A stretch of DNA of 26,532 nucleotides from Bacillota bacterium (GTDB lineage Bacteria; Bacillota; Clostridia; TANB77; CAG-465), in the NCBI GenBank assembly GCA_023460235.1, contig JAEWRE010000058.1, forward strand, positions 1 to 26,532. The letters run 5' to 3'. The translations under genes and the position numbers were made by a program. This document shows, in pieces, positions 22,643 through 26,532 of this stretch. Position 1 is the stretch's first letter; the number at the start of each line of letters is the position of its first letter. The notes below the pieces were generated by a model. It did not search any database and had not been told where the DNA came from. It was given only the letters and a program-made list of their open reading frames with translations.

Positions 22643-23557
22643 TTGGCAAGTAACGTATATTTATTCTTTGGTGAAGAAAAATATGATCTTAACCAAAGAG
22701 TTGAAAAAATAAAAAAAGAATTTAGTATGCTTGAAATAGGTGTAAATTTATTTTATTTAGGTAGTGAAAATATTGATACTTTGACTAGTATACTTGAATC
22801 TGTTACATTTTTTGGTGATGATAAATTAATAATTATAAAAGATACAAAATTAAAATTTAATACTGAAATATTAGATAGCAATGTAAATGAAGGAACAAAA
22901 GTTATAATAATTGAGGAAAGTGTGGATAAAAGATCTTCAGAATATAAAAAACTGTGTAAATTTGCTGAATGTGTTGAGTTTAATTTTTTAGATGATAAAG
23001 ATATGTCATCATATATTATGCAGATATTAAAAAGATATAATTTGGAAATATCTAAAGAAACTGCAAGTTATATGGTAAATGTCTGTGGAAATGATAAAAC
23101 AAATATAATAAATGAACTTCAAAAAATAGTTGCATATGTTGATTCAAAAGAAAAAGTAACAAATGAGATAATTGATAGTGTTTGTTCTAGGACTCTTAAT
23201 GCAAAAATTTTTGATTTATTAGATAAGATAGTAAATAAGGATAGAAGTAATGTTATTATATTATTAGATGATATTTTAAAACAAAAAGAGTCTATAGTTA
23301 AAATATATATAATGCTATATAAACAAATAAAGCAAATGTATATGATAAAATTTTTAAAGGAAAGAAAAATAAATAATATAGCAGAATATCTTTCAATTAA
23401 TCCATATGTTTTTAGTAAATTAAATAAATCGGTTGATAAATATAGTTTAAATAGTTTACAAAACTTAATATATTTTTTTGATGAATATGATGAAAAAACA
23501 AAAAATGGAGAAATGGACTTTGAGATTGGACTTAAAAAAATAATTTTTTCTATGTAG
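22643..23557 (+). CDS. holA: DNA polymerase III delta subunit
   Basis: A 304-residue clamp-loader subunit that opens the beta sliding clamp. The start is TTG at 22643, supported by a perfect AGGAGGT 6 bases ahead and by the family's G-E-E-x-Y start (F-F-G-E-E-K-Y-D, 8-15). The N-terminal domain ends about residue 130, followed by the helical lid (E-T-A-S-Y-M-V-N-V-C-G-N-D, about 139-151) and the C-terminal collar domain with L-Y-K-Q-I-K-Q-M-Y (about 224-232). It lies 10 bases after the DUF3221 gene. The gene behind it in many Firmicutes, rpsT, is not in the window. Confidence 0.93.
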   Translation: MASNVYLFFGEEKYDLNQRVEKIKKEFSMLEIGVNLFYLGSENIDTLTSILESVTFFGDDKLIIIKDTKLKFNTEILDSNVNEGTKVIIIEESVDKRSSEYKKLCKFAECVEFNFLDDKDMSSYIMQILKRYNLEISKETASYMVNVCGNDKTNIINELQKIVAYVDSKEKVTNEIIDSVCSRTLNAKIFDLLDKIVNKDRSNVIILLDDILKQKESIVKIYIMLYKQIKQMYMIKFLKERKINNIAEYLSINPYVFSKLNKSVDKYSLNSLQNLIYFFDEYDEKTKNGEMDFEIGLKKIIFSM

Positions 23558-23573
23558 TAATTAGTATATATTG

Positions 23574-23626
23574 GAATAATGCCTCACAATAAATGTATAA
23601 TATATGTATTGTTGTGAGATATTTTT
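23574..23626 (+). promoter_or_regulatory. Degenerate upstream copy of the gpr promoter/leader
   Basis: A near-duplicate of the gpr leader at 23830-23884. It has GAATA (23574-23578), a 17-base spacer, TATAATA (23596-23602; the gpr copy has CATAATA), an inverted repeat CTCACAA (23583-23589) with TTGTGAG (23612-23618), and a T run right before an ATG at 23627. The repeat followed by T's could also end the holA transcript. Confidence 0.6.
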
Positions 23627-23791
23627 ATGAATGAAAAATATCTGAAATTTAAAATAAAAATTGATATATATTTGCCTAAAGTCGATGAAAACTTAAAAAT
23701 ATATATTTTTATCGACTTTAAAAGAAAAACTTTACAAAATGGAATTAAATATATTAATATAGTTGATTTTTTAATGAATGATATATTCTAA
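23627..23791 (+). CDS. 54-residue ORF behind the duplicated gpr leader
   Basis: A short ORF beginning M-N-E-K-Y-L-K-F-K, similar to the gpr start M-N-K-Q-Y-L-N-F-R and placed at the same distance from a copied leader. After about nine codons the similarity to Gpr stops; the rest is K/I-rich with no known motif. It may be a truncated gpr copy, a recently recruited small gene, or non-coding. A stable 10-bp inverted repeat (23677-23686 with 23711-23720) lies inside it. The ribosome binding site is weak (GTGAGAT). Confidence 0.35.
   Translation: MNEKYLKFKIKIDIYLPKVDENLKIYIFIDFKRKTLQNGIKYINIVDFLMNDIF
23677..23720. repeat. Inverted repeat within the 54-codon ORF
   Basis: TAAAGTCGAT (23677-23686) pairs with ATCGACTTTA (23711-23720). 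The interior holds a second palindrome of A and T. It is not followed by a T run, so it is not a typical + strand terminator. Confidence 0.6.
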
Positions 23792-23829
23792 AAAATATAT
23801 ATAAAAGATTCAATATAAAAATAATATAA

Positions 23830-23880
23830 GAATAAATACCTCACAATAAATGCATAATATATGTATATGTTATGAGGTGT
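23830..23880 (+). promoter_or_regulatory. Sigma-G-like promoter and hairpin leader of gpr
   Basis: GAATA (23830-23834), an 18-base spacer, and CATAATA (23853-23859) fit the forespore sigma-G pattern (GHATR, CATNHTA). ACCTCA (23838-23843) pairs with TGAGGT (23873-23878), with AA/TT pairs inside, around the -10 region. The right arm contains the ribosome binding site GAGGTG (23874-23879). Read-through RNA from upstream would hide this site, whereas RNA started at this promoter lacks the left arm. Confidence 0.55.
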
Positions 23881-23884
23881 TTTT

Positions 23885-24853
23885 ATGAATAAACAATATT
23901 TAAATTTTAGAACAGATATGGCAGATGAAAGAGTTGATACTTACAAAAGAGTTCATAATTTAACTGAAATAGATGGTGTTCAAGTTGTATCAAAAAGCCA
24001 TGATGGTGTAACTACAACTACAGTAAATGTGCTAAATCAAAATGGTGCAAATGCTGTATCAAAACAAATTGGAAAATATGTAACAATGCAAATTGAAGAT
24101 TTGCATTATTTAGAAGAAGATGGAAAAAATGATATTGTTGAAAAAGTGTCTGAAGAAATTAAAGAGTTAATAGGAACTGACAGCCAAAAATCAATACTTA
24201 TTGTTGGACTTGGTAATGTATATGTTACACCAGATGCTCTTGGACCCAAAGTGGTACAAAACATTGATATTACTAGACATATAATAAATTTTGCTAAAGA
24301 ACTTGTTACATCAGATACAAGATCAGTAAGTGCAATATCTCCTGGAGTGCTAGGTACTACTGGAATAGAAACATCAGAAATAGTTTCATCAATAGTTGCG
24401 AAGACAAAACCAGATATTATTATAGTAATAGACAGTTTAGCATCACAAAGTGTACATAGGATTGGAAATACTATACAGCTTAGTAATACAGGCATAACAC
24501 CTGGTGCAGGAGTTAGAAATAAAAGGGAAGGTATTAATCAGGAAACACTTGGAATCCCAGTTATAGCAATTGGTGTACCTACGGTGGTTGATATGGCAAC
24601 AATTACGAATGAGGCGATTGATAAGTTGGTTGATAATACAAAATCAGAATTTAATGATTTTTCAAATGATAATATAAATGAATCTGTGACTACAAAAGTA
24701 TTTGAGAGATTAAATACTGATACTAGATATGATATGATAGCAAATATTCTGGATACAGAAAACTATATTGTAACTCCTAAAGAAATTGATGATGTTATCT
24801 CTAATGTTGCAAGTATTATATCAAAAAGTATAAATGTTGCCATTGGCAATTAA
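23885..24853 (+). CDS. gpr: Germination protease GPR
   Basis: A 322-residue protease that degrades small acid-soluble spore proteins when spores germinate. It is made in the forespore as a zymogen; the short N-terminal propeptide ends in the R-T-D-M-A-D-E-R region (9-16). The two catalytic-type aspartates are D117 (T-P-D-A-L-G-P) and D183 (V-I-D-S-L-A), exactly 66 residues apart as are D127 and D193 of Bacillus GPR. The sequences G-T-T-G-I-E-T and P-V-I-A-I-G-V-P-T-V-V are conserved. Full length is usually 320-370. A sigma-G-like promoter precedes it. Its presence marks a spore former. The spoIIP gene usually found next is not seen; a pilin-like gene follows. Confidence 0.94.
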   Translation: MNKQYLNFRTDMADERVDTYKRVHNLTEIDGVQVVSKSHDGVTTTTVNVLNQNGANAVSKQIGKYVTMQIEDLHYLEEDGKNDIVEKVSEEIKELIGTDSQKSILIVGLGNVYVTPDALGPKVVQNIDITRHIINFAKELVTSDTRSVSAISPGVLGTTGIETSEIVSSIVAKTKPDIIIVIDSLASQSVHRIGNTIQLSNTGITPGAGVRNKREGINQETLGIPVIAIGVPTVVDMATITNEAIDKLVDNTKSEFNDFSNDNINESVTTKVFERLNTDTRYDMIANILDTENYIVTPKEIDDVISNVASIISKSINVAIGN

Positions 24854-24920
24854 AAAAATATAACATTGATATTATTTAATTCTCATATATAAAAATAAGA
24901 TAAAAAATGAAATATAATTA
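24854..24920. other. AT-rich spacer after gpr
   Basis: No ORF, terminator or other structure is recognised in this short stretch, so gpr appears to lack a clear terminator before the promoter that follows. Confidence 0.4.
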
Positions 24921-24949
24921 TTGAAAAAAGTTTTTCTTTGTGTTAATAT
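24921..24949 (+). promoter_or_regulatory. Possible promoter for the 45-codon ORF
   Basis: TTGAAA at 24921-24926, a 17-base spacer, and TAATAT at 24944-24949, 33 bases before the ATG at 24983. Confidence 0.5.
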
Positions 24950-24982
24950 AAAAATAATAAGAATAAGTGTGAAACTAAAGAT

Positions 24983-25120
24983 ATGGAGACTAAGTTAAAT
25001 ATAAATGCTATGATAATAGATATATATACAAAAGAAATATATATGGGAAAAATAGCTCAAAATTTAGGTTGTTCTATCCTTAAACAATTTAATAATTGTT
25101 ATATAGTTATACTTAAGTAA
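24983..25120 (+). CDS. Possible 45-residue small protein
   Basis: A short ORF encoding a protein of mixed composition with an I-I-D-I-Y-T-K-E-I-Y segment and two cysteines (about 30 and 39). It has a plausible promoter, and its stop codon lies inside the 5' arm of a terminator hairpin, an arrangement also seen for the 12336 gene. Against it, no good Shine-Dalgarno sequence precedes the ATG and no family is recognised. It could instead be a small RNA of about 190 bases running from the promoter to the hairpin. Confidence 0.35.
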   Translation: METKLNINAMIIDIYTKEIYMGKIAQNLGCSILKQFNNCYIVILK

Positions 25121-25150
25121 AAAGTAAATGTGCTTTTTACTTAAGTTATT
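25111..25150 (+). terminator. Strong hairpin, probable terminator
   Basis: A 14-bp perfect stem pairs 25111-25124 with 25133-25146 around an 8-base loop. The T tail after it (TATTTT) is short, so termination may be partial. It separates the short transcript from the pilin-like gene. Confidence 0.65.
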
Positions 25151-25208
25151 TTACACATATAAAAAATTAGAAAGTAATAATAGTTATATTAAACAAAGAG
25201 GGGTATAT

Positions 25209-26532
25209 ATGAGAAAAAAAATAACTAAAAAAGGAATAAGCTTAATTGTGTTAGTAATTACAATAATAGTAGTTATAATACTAGCAGGTGCAATAATACT
25301 AAATTTAACAAAGAATAATCCAAGAGATAGTGCTGTAAAAGCAAAGTTCATGGCAAATTTCACTAATGTAGAAGAAGCTGTTGGAGTATACTCAATGAGT
25401 AAACTATCGGCAGATAATACTGAGTATCAACTACCACTAAGTACTAAAGTGTCATTAAGTGAAAAATCAAATATAAAGACAAATGTCCCAACACTTGCAG
25501 CGAAAATAGCAGAGCTAAATCCTGGAAAAACGATAGATGATATAGATTTGTACCATATAGATCCAACATTAATTGGAGCAGAAAGTTTGTATAAGTCTAA
25601 AGAAAAAGGCTACTTAATAGATATATCAACAAGGCAAATATATGATTATAGTGGCGAATATTTTGAAGAGGCAAGATGGCATACATTAGACTCAGGAATA
25701 AAAAATGGAACATTACCAGAGATAGTAGATGATGTAGTAGACACTTGGGATGGCTGGATTAAATTAACACTGTTTTACCCATCAAACTCAACTGAGAGAA
25801 AATGGAGATTAGGAGAAGCAGGAGAAATAAGGACAGCAATATATAACAACTGGCAAGATTATACAGGACCAATAACAGTAAGGGTGTCAGATGTTGAAAA
25901 TATATGGATAAGTTATGTAGTAGATAATAAAACAGTAGTAATACCACCATTAGGGAAAGTAGTAGTAGATATAAAAGCAGATGGAAGTTTATCAAGTACG
26001 GTAACAAGTGTAAAAGTAAATATAGTATATGATGAAAGTGCAACCGTAAAAGAATATAAAGTAGGAGATGGAAATTGGCTAGCATATACAGGAGAATTTA
26101 CAGTAACAGAACCATCATTAGTACAAGCAAGAGCAACAAAACCAGATAATATATATGATACAAATGGAAATATACTTCAAACAAGAAATGCGATAGGAAC
26201 AGACGCATATTACGTAGGATATGCTAGTAGCACAAACCCAGGTGGAGGGACTGGAAACCCAGGAGGCGGAACAGGAAATCCAGGAGGAGGAGAAAGTGGC
26301 TATCCAAATAGTGGAGATCCATCAACAGGAGGAACAAATCTTCTATGTGGAGACTTAGTACCAGCATTGCCAACAATAACATGGACACCAACAGCTAAAG
26401 CTAGCAGTGTGAGTGTTAGTGTAAATGCACCAGTAAATGCAGATAGAGTATATGTAAAAGTGGGAGACTCAGGTTATGCAAGATATCAATCACCAATAAC
26501 TGTTACATCTAATACATATGTAAGAGCATACT
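25209..26532 (+). CDS. Large pilin-like surface protein (5' part; runs off the window)
   Basis: An open frame of 441 codons that continues past the window end. The N-terminus K-K-G-I-S-L-I-V-L-V-I-T (7-18) has the shape of a type IV prepilin: a basic leader, G9 before the cleavage point, and an uninterrupted helix to about residue 31. However, mature position 5 is V rather than the usual E. A mixed domain follows (about 40-265). Next is a beta-type domain with Y-K-V-G-D-G-N-W (about 286-293) and V-Q-A-R-A-T (about 309-314), like the chitobiase/Ig-type repeats of surface proteins, then a glycine-rich linker with three N-P-G-G-G units (343-363), then a second such domain (Y-V-K-V-G-D-S-G-Y). 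Codons ending in A dominate more than in neighbouring genes. AGAGGGG precedes the ATG. Likely exported and assembled or displayed at the surface. Confidence 0.75.
   Translation, partial: MRKKITKKGISLIVLVITIIVVIILAGAIILNLTKNNPRDSAVKAKFMANFTNVEEAVGVYSMSKLSADNTEYQLPLSTKVSLSEKSNIKTNVPTLAAKIAELNPGKTIDDIDLYHIDPTLIGAESLYKSKEKGYLIDISTRQIYDYSGEYFEEARWHTLDSGIKNGTLPEIVDDVVDTWDGWIKLTLFYPSNSTERKWRLGEAGEIRTAIYNNWQDYTGPITVRVSDVENIWISYVVDNKTVVIPPLGKVVVDIKADGSLSSTVTSVKVNIVYDESATVKEYKVGDGNWLAYTGEFTVTEPSLVQARATKPDNIYDTNGNILQTRNAIGTDAYYVGYASSTNPGGGTGNPGGGTGNPGGGESGYPNSGDPSTGGTNLLCGDLVPALPTITWTPTAKASSVSVSVNAPVNADRVYVKVGDSGYARYQSPITVTSNTYVRAY
26235..26297 (+). repeat. Three 21-bp repeats encoding a glycine-proline linker
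   Basis: Three in-frame 21-base units (26235, 26256, 26277) encode N-P-G-G-G-T-G twice and N-P-G-G-G-E-S once. Third-codon positions differ between units, so they are not a very recent expansion. Confidence 0.85.

Noticed and set aside
23627..23791. The 54-codon ORF as the ribosomal protein S20 gene (rpsT), expected near holA.
   Set aside because: Too short, and lacks the Lys/Ala-rich helical S20 pattern.
24106..24495. A 129-codon ORF on the - strand within gpr.
   Set aside because: It lies opposite conserved gpr codons, including both catalytic-type aspartates, and has no signals of its own.
25759..26085. A 108-codon ORF on the - strand inside the pilin-like gene.
   Set aside because: It is leucine-rich low-complexity sequence opposite a well-supported gene, with no ribosome binding site; a by-product of A-ending codons on the + strand.
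26235..26297. CRISPR or tandem-repeat array.
   Set aside because: It is an in-frame 21-bp coding repeat with no spacers; no CRISPR-like repeat was seen anywhere in the window.

Overview
The window looks like chromosomal DNA of a very AT-rich, endospore-forming member of the Clostridia (Firmicutes). The evidence is the low GC content, strong purine-rich ribosome binding sites, sigma-A type promoters, a germination protease gene (gpr), a FemAB-type peptidoglycan bridge enzyme, TrmFO, and a Firmicutes-style dnaG-rpoD pair. TAA, TAG and TGA all act as stops. Nearly all genes are on the + strand; only two clear genes are on the - strand. I see no CRISPR array, insertion sequence or phage module.

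Layout. At 1-1310 there is a tRNA-Asn with its terminator, a PQ-loop-like membrane protein, and a small unknown gene on the - strand. At 1428-4284 come a metallophosphoesterase with a DUF4180 protein, then a nucleotide group: thymidylate kinase between two small MazG-type pyrophosphohydrolases. At 4294-8348 there is a zinc-type uptake locus: binding protein, Fur/Zur-family regulator, ATPase, permease, a DUF1980/YcgQ-like exported protein and an unknown anchored protein. Two identical 7-1-7 Fur-type operators sit in its two promoters. A membrane thioredoxin, probably made from a leaderless mRNA, converges on the locus. At 8990-12115 are cysS, a FemAB-family transferase and a flavin-reductase-like protein.

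The stretch 12116-15474 is the least explained. It has an unknown basic protein behind a leader that ends in an intrinsic terminator, a small helical protein, a single-domain rhodanese, and two genes sharing an aromatic motif (F-W-x-N-E-W-x-L-F) present three times. At 15527-20785 one promoter can drive a nucleotidyltransferase, a multi-pass membrane protein, dnaG and rpoD. At 20826-23557 are trmFO, a DUF3221 protein and holA. At 23558-26532 gpr lies behind a duplicated promoter/leader; the first copy leads only to a 54-codon ORF. A possible 45-codon ORF and the start of a large pilin-like surface protein, cut by the window end, follow.

The genes cover replication (primase, DNA polymerase III delta), transcription (sigma-A), translation (cysS, tRNA-Asn, TrmFO), nucleotide sanitation, metal uptake, envelope and sporulation. 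The most unusual signals are the repeated FWxNEWxLF module, the duplicated gpr leader whose stem contains the ribosome binding site, and the terminator-bearing leader before the gene at 12336.
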